Part shown: positions 1 to 5,490 of the stretch, piece by piece
How positions within the stretch are numbered: the stretch's first letter is position 1
Layout: each line of letters begins with the position of its first letter
Source: Anaerolineales bacterium
GTDB taxonomy: Bacteria > Chloroflexota > Anaerolineae > 4572-78 > J111
Length of the DNA: 6,665 nucleotides
NCBI GenBank assembly: GCA_012032575.1
Contig: JAAUSP010000430.1
Location: forward strand, 1-6,665
Direction of reading: 5' to 3'
The notes under the pieces: generated by a model
What the model saw: only the letters and a program-made list of their open reading frames with translations
Databases searched by the model: none
What the model was told of the DNA's origin: nothing
Position numbers and translations under genes: made by a program

Positions 1-622
1 CGGCTTTTGGCCCGCCGGCGGCCACCACCGGCACAGGACAGTCGGCCACGATTTCGGCATACGCCTGGACATCTCCGCAGTACGGCACTTTGACCACGTC
101 AACACCCACCTCGGCGGCGCAGCGAGCGGCCCAGGCGATGTCTTCGGGGGTGAAAGAAATTTTCAGCCCATTCTTCACGTCGCGGGGGTAAATGTGACAG
201 ATCACCGGCAGGTCAAAACGGGCCGCATCCCGAACACAATCGGCGACGATCCGCAAATAAAGCCCTTCGGTACTGCCGCGCACGTAAGCCACCACGGCCA
301 TCGCGTCGCCGCCCAGCCGGACCACTTCCTCCGCGGTTGCGGCGACTTCGTAAGCGGTATCGTCGAAGCGGCAGAGGATGCTCTGCACAATCAGAGGAAT
401 TTTGCCCGCGTAGGGCGACCATGCCGAAGCGGCCATGCCTTTGTGCATCGTCACCGCATCGGGTTGAGCGGCGGCAATCGCGGCCAGGGTCGGCTGGATG
501 TGCCGCAGACCGCCGGGTAGTCCCTCTTGATAGCCCATCAAATGATCTACCGCAATTGAGCAGAGCCGGCCCGATGGATGGGCAAACAGCCGGTTCAGGC
601 GGATTAATTTACCAATAGCCAT
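1..622 (-). CDS. DhnA/LsrF-type class I aldolase (fructose-bisphosphate aldolase class I family), 3' end cut by window
   Basis: The visible part is 207 residues of a TIM-barrel aldolase that uses a Schiff-base lysine. Seen: strand-1 motif SIAVDH with Asp26; an IYPRD segment with Tyr145, where archaeal-type class I FBP aldolases carry a catalytic tyrosine; DVVKVPY with Lys178, the expected Schiff-base lysine; and VVAAGGPK just before the edge, matching the phosphate-binding GGPK loop. Family members are usually about 260-300 residues, so the last barrel strands lie outside the window. The ATG at 622 is chosen because GGAGGAAGT sits directly in front of it (623-631). The gene diverges from the membrane protein at 802. 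The family also covers LsrF-like thiolases and ADH synthase-like enzymes, so the substrate (fructose-1,6-bisphosphate or another phosphorylated ketose or aldehyde) is not settled. The family is secure; the exact reaction is inference. Confidence 0.85.
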   Translation of the reverse strand, partial: MAIGKLIRLNRLFAHPSGRLCSIAVDHLMGYQEGLPGGLRHIQPTLAAIAAAQPDAVTMHKGMAASAWSPYAGKIPLIVQSILCRFDDTAYEVAATAEEVVRLGGDAMAVVAYVRGSTEGLYLRIVADCVRDAARFDLPVICHIYPRDVKNGLKISFTPEDIAWAARCAAEVGVDVVKVPYCGDVQAYAEIVADCPVPVVAAGGPKA

Positions 623-645
623 ACTTCCTCCAAAGGAATAATATT

Positions 646-698
646 TTGGCTTATACTAGCCAATATTGGGCTAAACGCAACTATGCCAGGGGTTGGCT
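646..698. promoter_or_regulatory. Cluster of TTGGCT/AGCCAA inverted repeats between divergent genes
   Basis: TTGGCT (646-651), six bases (TATACT), then AGCCAA (658-663) form a perfect 18-base dyad. It abuts a second perfect palindrome, CCAATATTGG (660-669). TTGGGCT follows at 666-672 and TTGGCT again at 693-698. The cluster lies 24 bases upstream of the aldolase start, where its promoter should be; on the minus strand TAGTAT (653-658) with TTGCGT (675-680) is a weak promoter candidate. A sugar-responsive repressor operator is a reasonable guess, but no regulator gene is visible for it. Confidence 0.4.
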
Positions 699-707
699 GG
701 TCAGGTG

Positions 708-729
708 GAGGTTTGGCGCTGCGAACCTC
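708..729. repeat. Inverted repeat GAGGTT-N10-AACCTC
   Basis: A perfect 6-base-pair dyad, with arms at 708-713 and 724-729, lies immediately upstream of the candidate -35 element at 730. It could be an operator or a short hairpin in a longer leader. The arms are short, so chance occurrence is possible. Confidence 0.35.
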
Positions 730-758
730 TTGAGTACAATTAACGTAGAAAATGAAAT
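730..758 (+). promoter_or_regulatory. Candidate sigma70-type promoter for the membrane protein/DUF5946 pair
   Basis: TTGAGT (730-735), a 17-base spacer and TGAAAT (753-758) match four of six consensus bases in each hexamer. Transcription would start near 765 and leave a leader of about 37 bases before the GTG at 802. This is the best promoter I see in the gap, but the match is only moderate. Confidence 0.35.
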
Positions 759-801
759 AAGACCGAATACAGGGGTTTTGAAAAAGAAAAGGGCAGCTAT
801 C

Positions 802-1389
802 GTGACCAAAATTAACACCGCAGAAGGTCCGCGGGTTCAACCGTGGTTTGTGCTTTCAATCCTGGCCGGCAACCTCATCCAACTGGGTGGGCTGTTGGCC
901 GGTCTGACTCTGGTAATGGGAACGGCCCGGACAAAAAGGCCGGCGCGAACACGCCTGCTGCTGGCGGGATGGCTGGTCACTTATTTTTGTAACCACGCCA
1001 TCGGCCATTGGGGGGTGGGGCGGCTGGCTGGCATCCGTTTCACCGGGTATGGCATGCACGGCACCACTGCTCCCCACTGGTATCCGCCGGGGATGCGCTG
1101 GATTTTTCAACATTTGCCGCTTTTCAGCGCCCGCACCGATCCAGCCTCGCTGAAAGCAGCCCACCCCCTGGCTCGCTCGGCGATGTACCTGGGCGGCCCG
1201 CTTTTGACCTTGCTGACGGGCCTGGGCATTCCCCTTTACGGGCGGGCGAAGCATATTCCGCGGGCGCAGGCTCTGCTGATTGGGACCACGTTGTGGTTTA
1301 TCCCCATGCTCATCGTCGAAATAATTCGCCCCGCCGGTGATCTCCACCGGGCCTGGCGAGACCTGCGATGCGAGAATCATGAAAGATAG
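802..1389 (+). CDS. Small integral membrane protein with degenerate M50-like HAIGH motif, function unknown
   Basis: The protein has 195 residues and about four hydrophobic segments (roughly 15-40, 52-70, 127-146 and 156-175). Segment 2 ends in NHAIGHW followed by GRLAGIRF (residues 64-80). This resembles the HExGH-x(n)-GI pattern of M50 site-2-protease-like proteins, but Ala66 stands where the catalytic glutamate should be. The last segment runs into PAGDL (Asp180), which may parallel the distal aspartate of that fold. I know of no named family for it and the protease relationship is inference. The GTG at 802 is preferred because AAAAGGG ends eight bases before it. An in-frame TTG at 778 would add eight residues, and the open frame back to 646 crosses the operator-like repeats. 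Its 3' end overlaps the next gene by 11 bases, indicating co-translation. Confidence 0.65.
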   Translation: MTKINTAEGPRVQPWFVLSILAGNLIQLGGLLAGLTLVMGTARTKRPARTRLLLAGWLVTYFCNHAIGHWGVGRLAGIRFTGYGMHGTTAPHWYPPGMRWIFQHLPLFSARTDPASLKAAHPLARSAMYLGGPLLTLLTGLGIPLYGRAKHIPRAQALLIGTTLWFIPMLIVEIIRPAGDLHRAWRDLRCENHER

Positions 1390-1900
1390 TTATCTGATAG
1401 CTACCCAGTTATACCAGGAATCTGTCGCTGCCGGGCTGCCGGCTGATGTTTGCCACTGCTGTGGCGCTTCGGTTAAGGCCGGAGTTAAGGGCTGTTTTGA
1501 GCTGTTTGCCGAGGTCTGCGCCCTGGGCTATAGCGACCCGCGCTACAGTGCTGCGACCTTTTATGGGGTTGACGCGCATGCGCTCCAGCACCCTGAAATC
1601 CACGGCAAAAAGAATAACGCGGCCCATTTATTGCGCTTATGCTGGATTTTCGAGACGGGGCAGTTTGAGCATAGCGGCGTGTCACCACACTGGTGGCAAA
1701 CCTATCTCCAGCGCGGCGATATTCCCCTTTTGACCCCACCTGCCGAGCGGGGGCACCTCACGGTGGTGGATGTATCCGCCGCGCTGACCCCTGCCGAACA
1801 CGCTCAACTGATGCAGCAGTGGGCCTTGAGTGTCTATCAAGCCTGGCACAGCCATCACGATTGGGCCAAACGAGAGTTGAAAAAAATATTCAGCGGCTGA
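1379..1900 (+). CDS. DUF5946-like protein, function unknown
   Basis: The protein has 173 residues and no membrane segment. I recognise the DUF5946 pattern from memory: a Cys cluster near the N-terminus (CHCCGA, residues 25-30), then KGCFELFAEVCALGYSDP, DAHALQHPE (65-73), AAHLLRLC (81-88), LTVVDV (127-132), and a C-terminal EH...W...S.Y.AW...HH segment (140-160). Cysteines 25, 27, 28 and 39 and histidines 67, 71, 83, 141, 159 and 160 could bind metal, but this is not shown. No biochemical role is known to me. The ATG at 1379 is preferred over an in-frame GTG at 1337, which would lengthen the overlap with the upstream gene from 11 to 53 bases; the ribosome site is weak, consistent with coupling to the upstream gene. 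It ends 12 bases from the convergent MarR-GNAT stop, and no clear terminator separates them. Confidence 0.75.
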   Translation: MKDSYLIATQLYQESVAAGLPADVCHCCGASVKAGVKGCFELFAEVCALGYSDPRYSAATFYGVDAHALQHPEIHGKKNNAAHLLRLCWIFETGQFEHSGVSPHWWQTYLQRGDIPLLTPPAERGHLTVVDVSAALTPAEHAQLMQQWALSVYQAWHSHHDWAKRELKKIFSG

Positions 1901-1912
1901 GAGTCAAACCTA

Positions 1913-2842
1913 TTACAGGATCAATTCCCAGGTCTCACCGACCAAATTCTGACCAAAACTGTGGTGAGGGTCCTCATGCACCAATTGGAAACCGGCCTCC
2001 TGATAGATATGGCGGGCGGCTAACAAGATGTTGTTGGTCCAGAGGGTGAGCTTGCTATAACCGGCCTGCCGGGCGAAGCCGATACATTCATTGACCAGAT
2101 GAGCGCCGATGCCCAGCCCGCGCGCCTTCGGTTCGACCAGCAGGAGGCGCAATTTAGCCACGCTCTCCAACTGTTTTACCAGAAACACCGACCCCACATT
2201 CTCGCCATCTTTCTCGGCAATCCAGCAGCGCTCCCAGCGCGGATCGAAGTGCTGAATAAATTGGGCCACAATCTCGGCCACCAACGCCTCAAACTGCTCA
2301 TCCCAGCCGTACTCTTCAGCGTAGAGCGCTCCGTGCCGCTGCACCACCCAGCCCATGTCGCCGGGGCGGTGAGGCCGCAGAATATAAGGGACTTCCTGCT
2401 CCGGCAATGCGCCAAGCAGTCCTTCAATTGTATGCATCGCCCCCATCAGCCGCTTTTGGTCAGCCGGAGATAGCTCGTTGAGCATGCTCTCGATCTCCTG
2501 GTTTGAGCTGGCGTTGATGTCCGTAAAAGCGGCCTGGCCTGCTTCGGTCAGCCGCAGCAGACTCTGCCGGCCATCGGTGGTGGATGGCTGCTTGTCAATT
2601 AGACCGTTCTTATTAAAATCGCGCAGCATCCGGCTGAGATACCCGGCATCCAACCCCAACTCCTGGCCCAATTCGGTAGCCGTAGCTTTTTCCCGCTGAG
2701 CCAGTTCATAAATAACCCGCGCTTCGGTTAGAGAAAAGGGGCTGCGTAATAAATTTTCTTGCAAAAGACCAATTTGTCGGGTGTAAAAGCGATTGAACCG
2801 CCGTACTGCTTCAACCCGCTGCTGGAGGTTTGTTTCAATCAT
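1913..2842 (-). CDS. MarR-family regulator fused to GNAT N-acetyltransferase
   Basis: The 309-residue protein has two domains. Residues 1-150 are a MarR winged helix: LTEARVIYELAQ (38-49), a recognition helix around LDAGYLSRMLRDF (64-76), and a wing with TTDGRQS (88-94). Residues 153-309 are a GNAT fold: RWERCWIAEKDGENVGSVFLV (203-223), LRLLLVEPKARGLGIG (231-246) with the R-G-x-G-x-G acetyl-CoA loop, and the final strands AARHIYQEAGFQLV (275-288). Such fusions are known as a recurrent domain arrangement in bacteria. The likely role is acetyl transfer to a small molecule or protein together with DNA binding, and the substrate is unknown. The ATG at 2842 has AAAGG nine bases upstream. It is transcribed from a strong-looking promoter at 2875-2903 whose elements overlap dyads, which fits autoregulation. 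The VOC gene diverges from the same region. Confidence 0.9.
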   Translation of the reverse strand: MIETNLQQRVEAVRRFNRFYTRQIGLLQENLLRSPFSLTEARVIYELAQREKATATELGQELGLDAGYLSRMLRDFNKNGLIDKQPSTTDGRQSLLRLTEAGQAAFTDINASSNQEIESMLNELSPADQKRLMGAMHTIEGLLGALPEQEVPYILRPHRPGDMGWVVQRHGALYAEEYGWDEQFEALVAEIVAQFIQHFDPRWERCWIAEKDGENVGSVFLVKQLESVAKLRLLLVEPKARGLGIGAHLVNECIGFARQAGYSKLTLWTNNILLAARHIYQEAGFQLVHEDPHHSFGQNLVGETWELIL

Positions 2843-2868
2843 GAGTGACGCCTTTCAAGCAGATTTGT

Positions 2869-2886
2869 TGGCCTATTATCAGGCCA
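2869..2886. promoter_or_regulatory. Dyad TGGCCT-N6-AGGCCA framing the -10 of the marR-GNAT promoter
   Basis: The two 6-base arms (2869-2874 and 2881-2886) are perfect reverse complements, and the six bases between them are exactly the -10 hexamer GATAAT on the minus strand. A protein bound here would block polymerase. It is a strong operator candidate for the MarR-GNAT protein or another regulator; binding itself is inferred. Confidence 0.5.
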
Positions 2887-2903
2887 TTACTTGACGTTGT
2901 CAA
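2875..2903 (-). promoter_or_regulatory. Sigma70-type promoter of the MarR-GNAT gene
   Basis: On the minus strand, TTGACA (positions 2903-2898, a full consensus match) is followed by a 17-base spacer and GATAAT (2880-2875, five of six). Transcription would start near 2868, about 26 bases before the ATG at 2842. This is the best promoter in the window. Confidence 0.8.
2891..2903. promoter_or_regulatory. MarR-box-like dyad TTGAC-N3-GTCAA over the -35 element
   Basis: A perfect 13-base inverted repeat with 5-base arms (2891-2895 and 2899-2903). Its right arm is part of the -35 of the marR-GNAT promoter. Many MarR proteins bind short dyads starting TTG and ending CAA, so this is a plausible autoregulatory operator. 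Confidence 0.5.
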
Positions 2904-2928
2904 ATAAATTACTTTTAGATGACCCTTT

Positions 2929-2961
2929 GTATTTGCAATACACGAACATTTGTGCTATACT
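2929..2961 (+). promoter_or_regulatory. Extended -10 promoter of the VOC gene, with a GTATT-N3-AATAC dyad on its -35
   Basis: TTGCAA (2933-2938), a 17-base spacer and TATACT (2956-2961) are preceded by TG at 2953-2954, giving an extended -10. Transcription would start near 2968, about 30 bases before the ATG. A perfect dyad, GTATT (2929-2933) and AATAC (2937-2941), covers the -35. This mirrors the dyad over the -35 of the divergent promoter. Confidence 0.75.
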
Positions 2962-2998
2962 ATCGGGGATAATAAACCTGGCCTAAAATGGAGGATTG

Positions 2999-3385
2999 AT
3001 GAGTACAGCGTATAAACCAAATAATTATAATACCGTCTCGCCTTATCTGATTGTAGACGGAGCGAGCGCCACCCTTGACTTTCTCAAGCGCGTTTTTGGC
3101 GCGGTTGAACTGCGCCGCTTCCCCGATGCCGCCGGAAAGCTCATGCACGCCGAAGTTCGGATTGATGATACGGTCGTGATGCTCGCGGATAGCAGTGATG
3201 GCTGGCCAGCCATTCCGTCTAACGTGCATGTTTACGTAAGCGACGTTGATGCAACCTACAGGCGCGCGCTTGAAGCGGGAGCGACATCCGTGCAGGAACC
3301 GGTGAAAAAGGATGATGAAGACAAACGGGGAGGCGTGAAGGATGCCGGGGGCACGACGTGGTGGATCGCCACCCAGATAGAGTAA
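2999..3385 (+). CDS. PhnB-like VOC (glyoxalase/bleomycin-resistance fold) protein
   Basis: The protein has 128 residues, the usual length for a single-chain VOC protein with two beta-alpha-beta-beta-beta modules. Seen: the first module VSPYLIVDGASATLDFLKRVFG (13-34), LMHAEVRIDDTVVMLAD (48-64) with His50, the second module NVHVYVSDVDATYRRALEAGA (75-95), and the typical end RGGVKDAGGTTWWIAT (110-125). The closest general group is the PhnB-like branch, where most members have no proven substrate; glyoxalase, fosfomycin or bleomycin resistance and dioxygenase functions share the fold, and this sequence does not decide between them. GGAGG at 2990-2994 precedes the ATG at 2999, which is preferred over a TTG one codon earlier. 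It diverges from the MarR-GNAT gene and shares its control region, so co-regulation is likely. It ends 18 bases from the convergent response-regulator stop. Confidence 0.87.
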   Translation: MSTAYKPNNYNTVSPYLIVDGASATLDFLKRVFGAVELRRFPDAAGKLMHAEVRIDDTVVMLADSSDGWPAIPSNVHVYVSDVDATYRRALEAGATSVQEPVKKDDEDKRGGVKDAGGTTWWIATQIE

Positions 3386-3403
3386 GCAGCGATGGATTGC
3401 GAG

Positions 3404-4059
3404 CTATAGCAGCCCCAAATCCTGCGCCCGCAGGGCCGCCTGAGTGCGGTCGCGGGCGCCGATTTTTTGCAGGATGGTGGTGACGTAATTTTGACGGTGC
3501 CTTCGGCCAGGCTGAGTTTGAGCGCAATTTCGCGGTTGGTCAGGCTTTGGCCCATCAGTCGCAAAATTTCGACTTCGCGCTCGGACAGAGGTTCGGGCAG
3601 GGTCGAGTCCAGCGGGCGAGCGGGGGAAGCCAGCCGGGCAAACTCGGCCACCACCTTGCGGGCCACCGACGGTTCGATCAGTGCGCCGCCGCCTGCCACC
3701 GTGCGAATAGCCTCGGCCAACTCCTGGCCCGACACCGCCTTGAGCAGATAGCCCAGCGCCCCCGCCCGCAGCCCATCGAAAACATAGGCATCGTCGTCAA
3801 AGGTGGTCAGGATGATGACCCGCGCTTCGGGCCAGCGGGCACACAAACGCCAGGTTGTCTCCACCCCGTCCATCACCGGCATGCGGATGTCCATCAGCAC
3901 CACGTCAGGCTGGAGGTCGGCGTAGCTTTCCAGGGCGGCCTGGCCGTCCCCGGCCTCTCCGACCACAGCCAGATCAGGCTCCAATTCCAGCAGGGTGCGC
4001 AAACCGTCGCGCATCAGGCGTTGATCGTCAACCAGCAAAACTCGAATAGACTCAGCCAC
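3404..4059 (-). CDS. NarL/LuxR-type response regulator, frameshifted in the DNA-binding helix
   Basis: The receiver domain spans residues 1-120, with acidic pair Asp11-Asp12, phospho-acceptor Asp57 in LMDIRMP, Thr85 and Lys107. A LuxR-type helix-turn-helix begins at LSEREVEILRLM (about residue 158). After GTVK (residue 190) the frame breaks: four A's stand at minus-strand 3492-3489 where five are needed. Shifting there gives NYVTTILQKIGARDRTQAA and then a normal end at the TAG at 3404, for a repaired length of 218 residues, standard for NarL proteins. Read without repair, the frame runs on to 3256 and adds 77 unrelated residues antisense to the VOC gene, for a 267-residue product. The GTG start at 4059 has AGGAGA seven to eight bases upstream and lies nine bases past the kinase stop, so the two form an operon. 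Its likely role is transcriptional control in response to the kinase; the targets are unknown. Confidence 0.88.
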
Positions 4060-4068
4060 AAGGGTCTC

Positions 4069-5367
4069 CTACTCCGGCAGGGAATTGGCCAGTTGAGGCC
4101 GCAGGTCGGGCTTGTTTTTGTCCAGCCCGAACGGACAGGTCAGCTTCCAGCCACACGATTTTGAGGACACTGCCGCGTGGGGCGACTCGTCGGTCTGGGG
4201 TAGAGGCAGGTGGAAACAAATCTGCGTCCCTGCGCCGGGGTGGGTTTCCAGATGAAACTCGCCGTTCAGGTGGGCCGCTCGCTCACGCAGGCCGCGCAAG
4301 CCAAAGCCAGTGGCATGGGTGTCGGTCACAAAGCCCAGGCCGTCATCCTTTATCAACAGGGTAAGCATCTCCTGCTCCAGGGCCAGTTCCAACCAGACCT
4401 GGCGGGCCTGGGCGTGGCGCTGGACGTTGGTCAGGCTCTCCTGGGCCACCCGATAAAGGGCCAGCCGGTAGGCTTCGGGCAGGGCCGGGAGTTCGTCGGG
4501 CAATAACCAGTTGACTTTGACTCCGGTCGCGTCCTCAAAGCCGGTAACGAGCCGGGTCAGGGCTGCGGGCAGCGACAGGTCGGCGGCGAGAGGAGTGCGC
4601 AGAGTAGCAACCGTGTGGCGCAGTTCGGCCAGGGCCTCAACCACCTCGCCGTGGACAGTGTTGACCATCTGGCTGGCGCGCTGGGGGTTGGTGGGGATCA
4701 GGCGTTCCGCGCCTTCCAGTTGCACCGCCGCCACGGTCAGACGATGGCCCAGAGCGTCGTGCATCTCACGCGCCAGCCGATTGCGTTCCTGCGATACGGC
4801 CAGTTCTTCGATACGGCTGGCGTACTCCTGCAACTGCTGATGTGTCACCTGGAGTTCGGCCAGCAGGGCCTCACTGCGGCGTTGGGCGGCGCTGGTCTGC
4901 GCCAGCGAATAGGCAAATGTGCCGCAGAAGATGTATCCCACCGTGTACGGCAGCGAAACCATCCAGCCGTGATCCCATTTGGGCGAAACCGTGCAATGAA
5001 AAGTATTGATCGCAATAAAGATTATCATCCACAGCAGCGCACCGCGCGGAGGAATAGCCAGTGGAGCCATAACGCTCAACACACAAAACAGCATGGGCAG
5101 CATCAATGAACCGGGGCGCACCAGCAGCATGGTGGCCACCAGCGCAGTCTGCAAACCGAGAAAGACGTGGACCTGCCAGGTAAAGGGTTTAAGATAAGGC
5201 TTAGCCGCCACGAGAATCCCAAATGCAAGCAGTAGCCCCATCGTGATCGGCTGAGTATCGGCCGGACCCTCGGACAATTCAACCGCAGCCACGGCTGCCA
5301 GCGCGAAAAAGGCGGTCAGGTAAAGCAGGGGAAATTTAGGCAGGAGAAGCAATAATTTCTGCAACAT
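4069..5367 (-). CDS. Membrane sensor histidine kinase, NarL-partner type (HisKA_3/HATPase_c)
   Basis: The protein has 432 residues. About six hydrophobic segments fill residues 8-156 with short loops and no large outside domain, so the signal is probably sensed in or near the membrane. A coiled-coil linker (about 160-195) leads to the HisKA_3 dimerisation domain with RLAREMHDALGHRLT (197-211); His203 is the expected phosphorylated residue. The ATPase domain shows the N box ESLTNVQRHA (310-319), the G1 box DDGLGF (341-346) and the G2 box GFGLRGLRERA (354-364), and ends at about CFHLPLP (384-390). A tail of about 42 residues with two Cys follows that I do not recognise. The ATG at 5367 has no Shine-Dalgarno sequence; an extended -10 seven bases upstream suggests a leaderless transcript. 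It is co-transcribed with the response regulator. Confidence 0.92.
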   Translation of the reverse strand: MLQKLLLLLPKFPLLYLTAFFALAAVAAVELSEGPADTQPITMGLLLAFGILVAAKPYLKPFTWQVHVFLGLQTALVATMLLVRPGSLMLPMLFCVLSVMAPLAIPPRGALLWMIIFIAINTFHCTVSPKWDHGWMVSLPYTVGYIFCGTFAYSLAQTSAAQRRSEALLAELQVTHQQLQEYASRIEELAVSQERNRLAREMHDALGHRLTVAAVQLEGAERLIPTNPQRASQMVNTVHGEVVEALAELRHTVATLRTPLAADLSLPAALTRLVTGFEDATGVKVNWLLPDELPALPEAYRLALYRVAQESLTNVQRHAQARQVWLELALEQEMLTLLIKDDGLGFVTDTHATGFGLRGLRERAAHLNGEFHLETHPGAGTQICFHLPLPQTDESPHAAVSSKSCGWKLTCPFGLDKNKPDLRPQLANSLPE

Positions 5368-5373
5368 AACTGC

Positions 5374-5397
5374 ATTTTATCACATCGAGGGTCACAT
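5374..5397 (-). promoter_or_regulatory. Candidate extended -10 promoter of the kinase operon, with two ATGTGA direct repeats
   Basis: On the minus strand, TGA-TAAAAT (TAAAAT at 5379-5374) puts the start of transcription at or within a base of the kinase ATG. No good -35 is seen. ATGTGA occurs twice, 12 bases apart (5397-5392 and 5385-5380), directly in front of and overlapping the -10. Response regulators often bind repeated sites about one helical turn apart, so autoregulation is possible. Confidence 0.4.
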
Positions 5398-5420
5398 GCG
5401 GTAGTGCCGGAAGTCATATT

Positions 5421-5490
5421 GGAAGGTGGGAGGTTGGAAGGTAGGAGGATTGGTAACTTTCCAACCTTCCACCTTCCAACCTTCCACTTT
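5421..5490 (-). terminator. Tandem repeat and hairpin behind the HtrA gene (possible terminator)
   Basis: Two 15-base units, 14 of 15 identical and sharing CCAACCTTCCA, lie in tandem at 5461-5475 and 5476-5490. The left side (5421-5454) carries the imperfect complement (GGAAGGT, GGTTGGAAGGT), so the transcript can fold into a long imperfect stem with a short loop around 5451-5460. It begins at the base next to the HtrA stop codon, as a terminator or 3'-end stabiliser would. No U-run follows the stem, so it is not a standard intrinsic terminator. Similar purine-rich/pyrimidine-rich repeats seem common between genes in Anaerolineae, from memory. Confidence 0.55.

Noticed and set aside
646..801. 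Upstream extension of the membrane protein to a TTG at 646
   Set aside because: The extension covers the operator-like repeats and the promoter candidate, has no ribosome site and looks non-coding. The GTG at 802 is better placed.
856..1380. 174-residue minus-strand open frame
   Set aside because: It is antisense to the HAIGH membrane protein, whose hydrophobic periodicity and coupling to the next gene support the plus strand.
1890..1900. TCAGC-G-GCTGA palindrome at the end of the DUF5946-like gene as a terminator
   Set aside because: The loop would be a single base and no T-run follows, so it cannot form a stable hairpin; it is probably coding coincidence.
3256..3403. Extra C-terminal 77 residues of the response regulator in the unrepaired frame
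   Set aside because: This is antisense VOC sequence read after a frameshift, not a new domain.
3485..3500. Programmed ribosomal frameshifting in the response regulator (and likewise at 6048-6051 in HtrA)
   Set aside because: Neither site has an X-XXY-YYZ heptamer, and a -1 slip would leave mismatched tRNA pairing (AAA to CAA, GGG to TGG). A tract of four is also short for transcriptional slippage.
3547..4164. 205-residue plus-strand open frame
   Set aside because: It is antisense to the receiver domain of the response regulator; its His/Gln-rich composition is typical of a GC-rich shadow frame.
4615..5109. 164-residue plus-strand open frame
   Set aside because: It is antisense to the kinase catalytic and membrane regions and shows no recognisable domain.
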